From positions 1 through 64,000 of the forward strand of contig NZ_QFFK01000017.1 of the NCBI RefSeq assembly GCF_003149455.1: 64,000 bases of DNA, given 5' to 3'. Origin of the DNA: Chitinophaga deserti. Its GTDB lineage: Bacteria; Bacteroidota; Bacteroidia; Chitinophagales; Chitinophagaceae. Below the pieces are notes generated by a model, which was not told the DNA's origin, made no database searches, and worked only from the letters and a program-made list of their open reading frames with translations. Every line of letters starts with the position of its first letter. Within the stretch, counting starts at the first letter, position 1. Position numbers and translations under genes: made by a program. This document shows positions 8,698 through 16,268 of this stretch, piece by piece.

Positions 8698-10230
8698 CTA
8701 TTCAGAAATTTTAATGTTTTCCCTTCCTATCACCCCCTTAATCTGCTCAATCGTTTTCTCTCCTTCACTGGGGGATCCTGCATTAGGAACTACAATCTTT
8801 CCCTCCCTGTCAAACAAAACATAAGTAGGGTAGCGGTCTGTTAGGCCTCCTGCTGCCCGTATTTCATCCCAGATGGGTGGAATCTGGCTGCTGGTGAGCC
8901 GGTAGTGCTCGCCTTCAATGCCGTTGAGTCGTGCCATTTCTTTCCAGGTTTCCTCTTTGCTGTCGTGATCCATGGCGAGGTATATGAAAACTACTTCTCC
9001 GGGTGGGAGGGCTTTTTTGAGCGCAGGGGTATAGCCCAGTTCCATGCGGCAGGGGCCGCACCAGGTGCCCCAGATGTCGAGGTAAACGGGCTTGCCGCGG
9101 TGCCTTGCCAGCATTGCCTGAAGAGAAGCCGGTTTTACAGTGTCGTAAAAGATAATGCGGCTGTTGCTGATGGCGGCCTCATGTTTTTGATTCAGGAGGC
9201 TCACAGCCTGCAAGGCTTCGCGGGCGTAAGAAGTACGGGGGAAGTAAGCCTGCATGGTATCTTTCAGGTAAACTGCGGTGCTCAGGAGCGAAGCGTCGCA
9301 GGCTTCCATGATCCTGTTGTAGAGGATCCTGCTACGGACATTACGGGGCAACTGCTTACTGGCGTACAGCCATTCCATCACAAATCGTTCACCATATTGG
9401 GTCAGCAATTGGTTGATATCCTCAAAAGGAAGCCCCAGTATAGCATAAATCCTCGCTTTCGCCGCTTCAGGATTCGTTCTGAAGTCTTTCCCGAGCAGAT
9501 TAACGGCATAGTTGCTATACCGCGACAATATCATATTGGCGTAGAATCCATTGCCCAGCGCGGCACTATCCGGGAGGGGGCGCCAGTGCATCACCACCTG
9601 ATGGATGGTGTCTTTGTCCGGATTCTTTGCCGGACGCAACTTACCGCCGGCGAAATCATCGAGCGTACATTGTGCATAATACCCCAGCTCACTTTGCAGC
9701 AGTACCTTCAGTGGGGTGGGGATGGAAGATGCCTTAATGAGGGCCTGCTTCTCCTGAAGCAGCGTTTCCACGCGTTGTAAAACAGCTGTCTTAAAAGAAT
9801 CGAGCCGAAGTCCGGCGTATGGATTCACTGCCTCGTGATCTTTCATAAAAAAGGCCAGTTCCTCCATTTTTAATTCCTGTAAGAGGTTGTTTTCAGCCGC
9901 ACCTTTACCGCTGAAGATGACAGGAGCATTAGTCTCGTTACTGATAGTAACCTGCACATCTCTCCCCGGACTCATTAATAACCGGTAGCGGACCTTATTA
10001 CAGGTCAGGTAAGCTAACCGCGGTTTCGCTAATGGAATCTGATGCCTGAAGAAACCATCAGCTGCGGTTTCAAACACTTGTTTCTGATTAGGGAAAAAAC
10101 CGTCTGCCAATACCTGCAGGGTGATGTCAGGCTTTTCGGCTCCCTTTACCTGCCCGGAAATACTATAGCGTTGGGCCTGTGAAATTTGAAAGGTGGATAA
10201 CAGTACAATAGCTGTCAGGATTCTTTTCAT
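8698..10230 (-). CDS. TlpA-like thioredoxin-fold disulfide reductase, secreted
   Basis: A 510-residue exported protein. Residues 1-19 are a signal peptide ending at QAQ. Residues 20-110 form a beta-rich domain of the kind seen at the N-terminus of Bacteroidetes TlpA proteins (DUF4369-like). A helical middle follows, then a thioredoxin fold with WGTWCGPCRME (CGPC at 391-394), a cis-proline region near PTYVLFD, and a short tail. It should reduce or isomerise disulfides in the periplasm. It is monocistronic as far as can be seen, with 118 and 202 nt of empty sequence on either side. A second protein of this type is encoded at 36249-37625. Confidence 0.88.
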   Translation of the reverse strand: MKRILTAIVLLSTFQISQAQRYSISGQVKGAEKPDITLQVLADGFFPNQKQVFETAADGFFRHQIPLAKPRLAYLTCNKVRYRLLMSPGRDVQVTISNETNAPVIFSGKGAAENNLLQELKMEELAFFMKDHEAVNPYAGLRLDSFKTAVLQRVETLLQEKQALIKASSIPTPLKVLLQSELGYYAQCTLDDFAGGKLRPAKNPDKDTIHQVVMHWRPLPDSAALGNGFYANMILSRYSNYAVNLLGKDFRTNPEAAKARIYAILGLPFEDINQLLTQYGERFVMEWLYASKQLPRNVRSRILYNRIMEACDASLLSTAVYLKDTMQAYFPRTSYAREALQAVSLLNQKHEAAISNSRIIFYDTVKPASLQAMLARHRGKPVYLDIWGTWCGPCRMELGYTPALKKALPPGEVVFIYLAMDHDSKEETWKEMARLNGIEGEHYRLTSSQIPPIWDEIRAAGGLTDRYPTYVLFDREGKIVVPNAGSPSEGEKTIEQIKGVIGRENIKISE

Positions 10231-10432
10231 GGAGTTTATTTAATAGGTACGATCAGGTTAACCAACCGTTGAAAGGTCAGCACCCGGGGGTAATGCTACT
10301 ACATATAGTTTCCGTATTGTCAGAAATGTGACAGATAAGCAGGAATAAGGGATGAATATACAGGCTAACGGGGTGCAACTTGGGACCTCAGGATTGCTAT
10401 GCGAGCTTGTAAATAAATTCTTCTATCTCTGC

Positions 10433-10876
10433 CTAACGTGCATTTGCGAAACCCTTATCCTTACCGGTCCGGATAAATCCACAATGCTCCAGTACTTTCT
10501 GCGAGCCAATATTGTCAAATGCAACGCGTCCAAAAAGAGGCCTTGTTTTTTCAATAGTTAGGAATTGCTGCAGTGCAGTTGTGGCAATCCCTTTGCCCCA
10601 ATACTTTCTGTCTATCCAATATGTGATTTCTGCTTCTCCTTCCATTTCGAATTTTGCAATGCTGCCGGCAATGGTATCCCCGAAGAGGATAGTCTGTGTA
10701 TTTTTCGTAGGGTCATCCAGGAACCTGGCGTGCTTTTGTATATATACTGTTTTATCAGCATTTTCTGCGGAAGTAAATGCAGCTAACTGTATGCCCTCCG
10801 GGTCCAGTTGAAATTGATACAATATCTCCAGATCGGAAAGTTGGGTTTTTCTTAATTGTAACAGTGTTTGTTGCAT
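10433..10876 (-). CDS. GNAT-family N-acetyltransferase (RimJ/RimL type)
   Basis: A 147-residue GCN5-related acetyltransferase of usual length. Visible features are the N-terminal LRKTQLSDLEILYQFQLDPEG, the acetyl-CoA pyrophosphate loop DRKYWGKGIATTAL (Q/R-x-x-G-x-G/A type), and the C-terminal FDNIGSQKVLEHCGF that packs on the cofactor. The acceptor is unknown. It begins 31 nt after another GNAT gene and probably shares its transcript with that gene and the M24 peptidase. Confidence 0.85.
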   Translation of the reverse strand: MQQTLLQLRKTQLSDLEILYQFQLDPEGIQLAAFTSAENADKTVYIQKHARFLDDPTKNTQTILFGDTIAGSIAKFEMEGEAEITYWIDRKYWGKGIATTALQQFLTIEKTRPLFGRVAFDNIGSQKVLEHCGFIRTGKDKGFANAR

Positions 10877-10907
10877 GATGAAATAGTTTGAAGTAAGGGT
10901 GGAGGAT

Positions 10908-11369
10908 TTAAATGTCCATGCGCATTTCTGTCAGCACTTTTTTTAATCCGGCCTTCTCGTAAGCGCGTACCGCACTCACGTTCTGATCATACACTTCCAG
11001 TCTGATCTCTTTCAAGCCTTTTTCGGCTGCCCACTGGCGCAAACGGGCAATGATGGCGGTTGCAATTCCTTTGCCGCGATGTTCAGGGGCTGTGTACATA
11101 AATCCGATATAGCCATGATGACTGAAAGCCTCATAGGGCTTATTCGGACGGCGGAGAATGTAACCGGTGGCAGCCAGCTGGCCATTTACTTCGGCCATGA
11201 TGAGCAAAACATCTTCCCGGTCAAACATATTATCCAGGTCGTAATAAGATATCGGGTCGGCGGCGAGGTTATGATCGAAAGAACGCTCCCAGGCAATTAC
11301 CGCCTGTTCGGCGATACGCAGGGCAGGAAGATCTGCTTTGGTGGCGGGTCTTATAATGTAATCGGGCAT
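10908..11369 (-). CDS. GNAT-family N-acetyltransferase
   Basis: A 153-residue acetyltransferase with a full set of GNAT motifs: IRPATKADLPALR at the start, the cofactor loop APEHRGKGIATAIIARLRQWA, then IRLEVYDQNVSAVRAYEKAGLKK. I start at the ATG at 11369; the longer ORF to 11468 would overlap the peptidase gene by 73 nt and adds 33 unrelated residues. It follows the M24 peptidase gene by 26 nt and precedes a second GNAT by 31 nt. The substrate cannot be told from the sequence. Confidence 0.88.
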   Translation of the reverse strand: MPDYIIRPATKADLPALRIAEQAVIAWERSFDHNLAADPISYYDLDNMFDREDVLLIMAEVNGQLAATGYILRRPNKPYEAFSHHGYIGFMYTAPEHRGKGIATAIIARLRQWAAEKGLKEIRLEVYDQNVSAVRAYEKAGLKKVLTEMRMDI

Positions 11370-11395
11370 ATGGTCAGGTTTTATGATGGGTTTGA

Positions 11396-12067
11396 TCAGG
11401 TGAGTAATTGTTCGTAGAAGCCGCCGATTTGCCGGTTGCGGTCCACGAGATGCATTTCCAGTATCCATTCCCAGGGCTGGCCGTTTGCATCGGGAGCAAA
11501 CATATCGTTGTGGTTGGAGGGATGAACGTATAGTCCGTAGTTACCGGGTTCCAGCTTTTCGTGCGGGAACTCGCCGATGAGGTGCCCGGCTATCTCTCCG
11601 CCGAACGTCCAACCTTTTTGCTCCGCCAGCGATACCACATAGTTGAAATAATCGGCCCCGCTCAGCGTATTGTGCTGATGGAACCATTCTTTGGCCGTTT
11701 GCCAGGCAGCTTCAATGTCCTGCTTCAGGCGGAGTTTGTGGGGATCATTGCCGATCACATACGTCCGGCCAAGGTCGGCTTCCCAGTCTTCCACGATAGG
11801 CCCGAAATCGAAAAAGAGAATGTCATCGTCCTGAAGGGTGAGGTCCGGCGGGTTTTCCTTGTAAGGATGCAGCGTATTGGGTCCGCTGCGGACGATCCGT
11901 TTATGCCAGAATTTTTTGATGCCGAATAGCTCCTCGGCCAGGAGAAATATCTCCGTATTCAGCTGTTGTTCCGTTTTGCCGGCCACAATCAGCCTGCGGC
12001 TTTCGGCGGCGGCAAATAATTGTTCGGCAATGCTTTCTGCCTCGCGCAGTTTTAGTTTTGTCGTCAT
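11396..12067 (-). CDS. Short M24-family metallopeptidase (Xaa-Pro aminopeptidase-like)
   Basis: A 223-residue pita-bread-fold protein without the N-terminal creatinase domain. All five M24 metal ligands can be placed: D87 (FFDFGP), D98 (DLGRTY), H162 (GHLIG), E204 (LEMHL) and E219 (GGFYEQ). It is therefore likely an active dinuclear metal aminopeptidase or a relative acting on small peptides or modified amino acids. It is the first gene of a probable three-gene operon with two GNATs, and is divergent from the HxlR gene across a 180-nt spacer that contains a long inverted repeat. Confidence 0.82.
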   Translation of the reverse strand: MTTKLKLREAESIAEQLFAAAESRRLIVAGKTEQQLNTEIFLLAEELFGIKKFWHKRIVRSGPNTLHPYKENPPDLTLQDDDILFFDFGPIVEDWEADLGRTYVIGNDPHKLRLKQDIEAAWQTAKEWFHQHNTLSGADYFNYVVSLAEQKGWTFGGEIAGHLIGEFPHEKLEPGNYGLYVHPSNHNDMFAPDANGQPWEWILEMHLVDRNRQIGGFYEQLLT

Positions 12068-12165
12068 GATGTAATGGTTATTTAAGGGGGCGAGGTGAGA
12101 ATAGTATTATCAGGAGGAACGAAAATAGGGAATTTCAGGTAAACACCGGCATTCAGCCATAAAAC

Positions 12166-12211
12166 ACGAAAAGCAGGGCAGGGATAATTTTTTCCCTGTC
12201 CCGCTTTTCGT
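12166..12211. promoter_or_regulatory. Long imperfect inverted repeat with candidate HxlR operator
   Basis: The arms ACGAAAAGC (12166-12174) and GCTTTTCGT (12203-12211) pair perfectly; inside them AGGGCAGGGA pairs with TCCCTGTCCC with one mismatch and one G-T pair, around a T-rich loop. The centre contains AGGGATAATTTTTTCCCT (12180-12197), matching 14 of 18 positions of a palindrome in front of the second HxlR/oxidoreductase pair (51546-51563). It lies between divergent genes and spans the expected -33 region of the HxlR promoter. There is no following T run on the plus strand, so a terminator is less likely than an operator. Confidence 0.5.
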
Positions 12212-12221
12212 AGCAGGATGT

Positions 12222-12229
12222 TATCTTTG
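12222..12229 (+). promoter_or_regulatory. Bacteroidetes -7 element of the HxlR gene (TATCTTTG)
   Basis: TATCTTTG matches TAnnTTTG and lies 18 nt before the ATG at 12248, giving a very short leader. The -33 position falls in the right arm of the inverted repeat at 12166-12211, so a protein bound there would block or replace it. Confidence 0.5.
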
Positions 12230-12247
12230 AAATAAATCTACAGAGAG

Positions 12248-12634
12248 ATGTATCAGAGAAAAATACCCGAGATGCTGGATTGCGGATTGGCAGTAGCCGT
12301 TAAAGTGATCGGCGGCAAATGGAAGGCCTGGATCTTAGACTGTATCCGTCGGGGCGTTTCCCGCCCGAGCGCCATTCATAGGGAGATGCAGGCCGTAAAC
12401 GCACGGATCATCAATCTGCATCTGAAAGAGCTGGAAGAGGCTGGCATTATTTACAAGGAGATCTTCGCCGAAGTGCCGGCCCGGGTGGAATACAGGTTAA
12501 CCCCAGTAGGTGAGAGCTTACTCCCTGTGATTGATGTGCTGGAGCAATGGGGTAATACCCATAAGGATTACATCAACCGGAACCATGCTGATTATGCGTC
12601 CGGTAATTGCCAGTTTTTGCAGCAATCTAACTAA
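12248..12634 (+). CDS. HxlR-family winged-helix regulator (first copy)
   Basis: A 128-residue HxlR/MarR-like regulator with the family hallmarks: a cysteine near the N-terminus (LDCGLAVAVKVIGGKWKAWIL, C12), the recognition helix region NARIINLHLKELEEAGII, and the wing PARVEYRLTPVGESLLPV. Members such as HypR and YodB sense electrophiles or oxidants through that N-terminal cysteine. The 3' end overlaps the converging oxidoreductase gene by 8 nt. A paralogue (51127-51501) sits beside a paralogous oxidoreductase, so both copies probably control such enzymes. Confidence 0.92.
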   Translation: MYQRKIPEMLDCGLAVAVKVIGGKWKAWILDCIRRGVSRPSAIHREMQAVNARIINLHLKELEEAGIIYKEIFAEVPARVEYRLTPVGESLLPVIDVLEQWGNTHKDYINRNHADYASGNCQFLQQSN

Positions 12635-13508
12635 CCTTCCTCAGCACTTTGATGATCGCGGCATGTTCTTCCTTGCCATAACCAGCATCAATGGCCCGTT
12701 GGAATATATCTGCGGCAAACTTCGGCAGTTCATTACTGATGCCTGCTTCTTCCGAATGCTGCACCAGCAGATGCAGGTCGTGGCCTGTGGTATCTACCGT
12801 ACTTTCCGGATCGCTGAAGCTGTTGTTTTCAATCACACGGCCCATATGCCGGGATTCCACAGCCAGCATGGGTGAAATATTGTGAATAAGCTCACCGAAT
12901 TGCTCAGGACTATAACCTTCGCGCTCACTGATCAGCGCTCCGTGCACGAAGCCGATCCAGCTACCTGCCAGGTATGCCATAACTGACGAAAAAAGCACTG
13001 CTGAATGGCCAGGCTCATTGCTAAGGAAATTAAGGGTCCCCAGCGCCTTCAGTGCGGTTTCAAGTTCTTTATATTTTAGTTCGTTCCCGCTGATGGCAAT
13101 GGTAGCTTCACTGCTACCGACCTGTCTCGGCCATGCGAGTATGTCGCCATTGAGGCAGGCGGCTCCATGCAGTTGTGCCCAGGCATCCAGTTCACGCGCT
13201 TCTTTCGGTGTGCCGGTGCTCAGTTGTACCAGTGCGCGGCCTTTCAGTACTTTTATTACTTCCTCTGTCCGGATGATTTTATCAGACGTTTTATAATCCG
13301 ACACGCAGATCACCGTGAGCCCGCTGGCTGCGATGGCTTCCGCCGCGCTGGCTGCCGCAGTTGCGCCTTTGAGCACCATCGCGTCCATTTTGCTTTTGTT
13401 CCTGTTCCATACTGTAACCTGTGCGCCATGCGCTAGAAATGCCTGCGCGATTGCGGTACCCATCGATCCCAGACCAATTACTGTTACTTTATCTGTTGTT
13501 CCTGTCAT
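12627..13508 (-). CDS. NAD(P)-dependent oxidoreductase, imine-reductase/3-hydroxyisobutyrate-dehydrogenase-like (first copy)
   Basis: A 293-residue two-domain protein: an N-terminal Rossmann fold with GLGSMG (around residues 12-17) and the NADP-type pocket VTVWNRNKSK, and a C-terminal helical domain of the 6-phosphogluconate-dehydrogenase superfamily. The sequence LVQLSTGTPKEAR is shared with the paralogue at 51654-52508 (VVQLSTGTPQDAR). Family members reduce imines or oxidise beta-hydroxyacids; the substrate here is unknown. It converges on the HxlR gene with an 8-nt overlap and has a complete promoter in front. Confidence 0.85.
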   Translation of the reverse strand: MTGTTDKVTVIGLGSMGTAIAQAFLAHGAQVTVWNRNKSKMDAMVLKGATAAASAAEAIAASGLTVICVSDYKTSDKIIRTEEVIKVLKGRALVQLSTGTPKEARELDAWAQLHGAACLNGDILAWPRQVGSSEATIAISGNELKYKELETALKALGTLNFLSNEPGHSAVLFSSVMAYLAGSWIGFVHGALISEREGYSPEQFGELIHNISPMLAVESRHMGRVIENNSFSDPESTVDTTGHDLHLLVQHSEEAGISNELPKFAADIFQRAIDAGYGKEEHAAIIKVLRKVS

Positions 13509-13532
13509 TTGAAATTGTTTTGATTACAGGTA

Positions 13533-13602
13533 CAAAACTAGATGCAATGGCCCGCTTCATCAATACAGGATAAAAGATTCAGCAGGGGGAAAAATTTGTC
13601 CT
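13533..13602 (-). promoter_or_regulatory. Promoter and candidate HxlR operator of the first oxidoreductase
   Basis: Read on the minus strand: a palindrome-like element AGGACAAATTTTTCCCCCT (13602-13584), a 10-nt gap, TTATCCT (13573-13567), GTA, TTG as the -33 element (13563-13561), 20 nt, then TAGTTTTG as -7 (13540-13533), 24 nt before the ATG. The block TTATCC(C/T)GTATTG recurs in the same place at the second oxidoreductase promoter. Confidence 0.6.
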
Positions 13603-13628
13603 GATGAATTTCTGCCGGTAATCAGCCG

Positions 13629-16040
13629 TTACTCACTTTTCAATACCGCCACGGGGTTGGTCCTTGCTGCTTTCAGTGTTTGAGACCCGATCATGATGCA
13701 TGCGATCAAAAATACCCCCGTTAAGCCTGCAAACAGCTCTGGTATCTGAATGGGCGTATGATAGGGGAAGTTGGGGAGTATCATCGTTTTAAAGAACAGG
13801 TACGTAGCCGGCAGGGCAATAACCGCAGATACCGTCAGGAGAAATAGGAATCCCCGGCTCAGCAGGAACAGCAGGTTGCCGGTGCCGGCGCCCATTACTT
13901 TCCGGATGCCGATCTCCTTTAGCCTTGTTTCAGTAGTGAATACCACCATTCCGAACAACCCCATGGATGCGATGGAAACAGCGAGGAAGGAAAGGAACCC
14001 AATGATCTTTACCATGGTGGAAAACTCACTGTAAGCCGCTTCAATAGCCTCATCATAGAATTCAGCCATCAACGGATGGACAGGGTCGATCTTCTTCCAG
14101 ATGGCCTCTATTTTCCCTAAAGTGGCCTGCATATCGGCGCTTTGTATTTTGACACTGATGATGGTTCTGTCTTCCGGTGTCCAGAAGGTATAAGCTACCG
14201 GACCAATAAGGTTCTCCACTTTGCCATAGTGGAAATCCTGCATCACGCCTATAATGGTCATGGGCCGGCCATTCATGCTGATCTGTTCCCCGATGGCTTT
14301 TTCGGGGTTGTTGCCGCCAATGTTGAACCGCCTGATAACCTGCTGGTTAACGATCACTTCCCCGGTAGCCCCGGCAGTAGCCGGCCTTGCAGTGAAGTTG
14401 CCCCCGGCAATGAGTTTATAGTCGTGCAGTGGCAAATAGTTTTCGTCTACGTGGTTGGACATAGCCAGTACGGAATCCAGCGAGTTCGTGTATTTGATAT
14501 TGCTGCCCCAGGCGTTCCCGACACCGGTGGTGATCAGGGATCTGGAAACTGCGGTTACCTCCGGCATCTCTCCGAGTTCTTTGAGCATAACGGCCGGAGG
14601 GTGATCCTGCATATTGATGTTCAGGATATTGGCAGTACTGAATCCAAGGTCGAATGCCAGTATGTTTTTATACTGCACATAGCCGATGGCGGTTGTTGTT
14701 ATAAAGATCAGGGTAACTGTGTATTGGACAACAACCAGACTGCGCCTGAGTGTAAGGTGTTTGAACATTTTTACCGGGGAAGCATTACTGAAAGCATTCA
14801 CCGGACTAACTTTCGAAAAGAACATTGCCGGCATGTAACCTGCTATTACACCCACTGCAACCGAAAATCCGATAAATACAGCGATCATGGGCAATGTGAG
14901 GTCGAGTTTTACAAGGTGTTGCATCTCCGGGGCCATATTGATCAGCATGGGGCGTAAAGCAAGGAACAGTAGGAAGGAGAGGAGAAGGGCTGCAAGGGAG
15001 ATCATAACGGATTCGGCAAGGAATTGTAGCCGTACCTGGTGCTTCCCGGCACCGATAGCTTTACGGAGACCGATTTCCTTCATGCGGCGCATAGCACGTG
15101 CTATCGAAAGATTGGTGTAATTGAAACAGGCTGATAGTATCACAACAAGGGCCAGTCCGCCGAGTATCCACAGCACTACAGGTGTCATATGCGGGCCTGC
15201 AAAGCCGGGTCCGCCTTCAGATTGCCGGAGGCTCTCTCCAACAACGATGTTGTACAGCGGGAGCAGTTCAAGTTGGATTTGCATATTACCGCCTGCGAGG
15301 TTCTCCTCCCGGGAAATGGCCTGGAGCTGCGACCGGATAGCGTCCATATCAGCATTTTCGGAAGTTCGCAGATACACGGCGTTGTTCCACATGTTCGTCC
15401 ATGCAGCAAACTGCGCATCCCCTTTATAGAGTTGTTCGGCGGTGGACAATGAAACCAGCGCTTCGAAACTGATATGCGAAAAGAAGGGTACATCTTTCAT
15501 GATCCCGGTTACCTGGTAAACGTTGCTGCCGACCTTTACCGGTTTGCCAACTGCATCCACACTGCCGAACAGTTTTCTTGCTGCGGTTTCCGTGAGTACT
15601 ACTGAATAGGGTTCTTTCAACGCTGTTGCGGGGTTTCCCGCTATCATGGGAAATGTGAATACCCTGAAGAACGAAGGTTCCGCCCAGTAGCCGCTGATAG
15701 GGAGGACGTTGGCGCCCACCTGTGCATCTCCCGAAAAGTTATTACGCATTATGGTCACATCTTCAATACCGCTCACCTTTTCGCGGATGAGATTACCCGT
15801 CTTAACAGATGTGGTCGCAAACTTGCCGCTTTGCTCGCTGCCAGAGGTTAATATGTTGGTGATGCGATAAATGTTCTCTCCGTTTTTATGGAATCTGTCA
15901 TAAGAGCGCAGGTCCATGATAAACGCGATCAATAACAGGCCGATAGACATGCTGATGGCCAGGCCCAGGATATTGATGAACGAGAATAGTTTGTTGCGCA
16001 TGATATTGCGCGCCGATGTTTTAATGTAGCTTCCTATCAT
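13629..16040 (-). CDS. ABC transporter permease, MacB/FtsX type with two permease units
   Basis: An 803-residue inner-membrane protein of the Bacteroidetes MacB-like group. Layout: a first helix near 20-42 (FSFINILGLAISMSIGLLLIAF), a periplasmic MacB core domain to about 250, a first FtsX block containing RAMRRMKEIGLRKAIGAG, then a second core domain and a second FtsX block with TRLKEIGIRKVMGAG. These EIGxRKxxGA motifs contact the ATPase. No ATPase gene is adjacent, as is common for this group. Such permeases act in mechanotransmission, peptide or lipoprotein export, or antimicrobial resistance. It is bounded downstream by the oxidoreductase promoter region. Confidence 0.9.
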   Translation of the reverse strand: MIGSYIKTSARNIMRNKLFSFINILGLAISMSIGLLLIAFIMDLRSYDRFHKNGENIYRITNILTSGSEQSGKFATTSVKTGNLIREKVSGIEDVTIMRNNFSGDAQVGANVLPISGYWAEPSFFRVFTFPMIAGNPATALKEPYSVVLTETAARKLFGSVDAVGKPVKVGSNVYQVTGIMKDVPFFSHISFEALVSLSTAEQLYKGDAQFAAWTNMWNNAVYLRTSENADMDAIRSQLQAISREENLAGGNMQIQLELLPLYNIVVGESLRQSEGGPGFAGPHMTPVVLWILGGLALVVILSACFNYTNLSIARAMRRMKEIGLRKAIGAGKHQVRLQFLAESVMISLAALLLSFLLFLALRPMLINMAPEMQHLVKLDLTLPMIAVFIGFSVAVGVIAGYMPAMFFSKVSPVNAFSNASPVKMFKHLTLRRSLVVVQYTVTLIFITTTAIGYVQYKNILAFDLGFSTANILNINMQDHPPAVMLKELGEMPEVTAVSRSLITTGVGNAWGSNIKYTNSLDSVLAMSNHVDENYLPLHDYKLIAGGNFTARPATAGATGEVIVNQQVIRRFNIGGNNPEKAIGEQISMNGRPMTIIGVMQDFHYGKVENLIGPVAYTFWTPEDRTIISVKIQSADMQATLGKIEAIWKKIDPVHPLMAEFYDEAIEAAYSEFSTMVKIIGFLSFLAVSIASMGLFGMVVFTTETRLKEIGIRKVMGAGTGNLLFLLSRGFLFLLTVSAVIALPATYLFFKTMILPNFPYHTPIQIPELFAGLTGVFLIACIMIGSQTLKAARTNPVAVLKSE

Positions 16041-16192
16041 GCCGGTTCATAATAAGGTGGATGAATATGGGTTTCCGTATTTAAAACTATAAAAGCATGC
16101 TTTGTAATGCATGTCAAATGTGATGAATCGGTATGATTAAGGGGCAGAAATTGCAGTTTTGGTCACAAACGGAGAAACAGCAGTATGAAAAC

Positions 16193-16231
16193 AAAGCAGC
16201 CTGGCCTCCGCATTGGAAGCCAGGCTGCTTT
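16193..16231. terminator. Strong hairpin terminator
   Basis: A perfect 13-bp stem, AAAGCAGCCTGGC (16193-16205) with GCCAGGCTGCTTT (16219-16231), around a 13-nt loop. T runs follow on the plus strand, and an A-rich flank gives a T-rich tail on the minus strand. It lies 37 nt past the stop codon of the minus-strand gene at 16269 and probably ends that transcript. Confidence 0.85.
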
Positions 16232-16268
16232 TATCCTTTTGTATTATTTCAGAACAGACGGGAATGTA

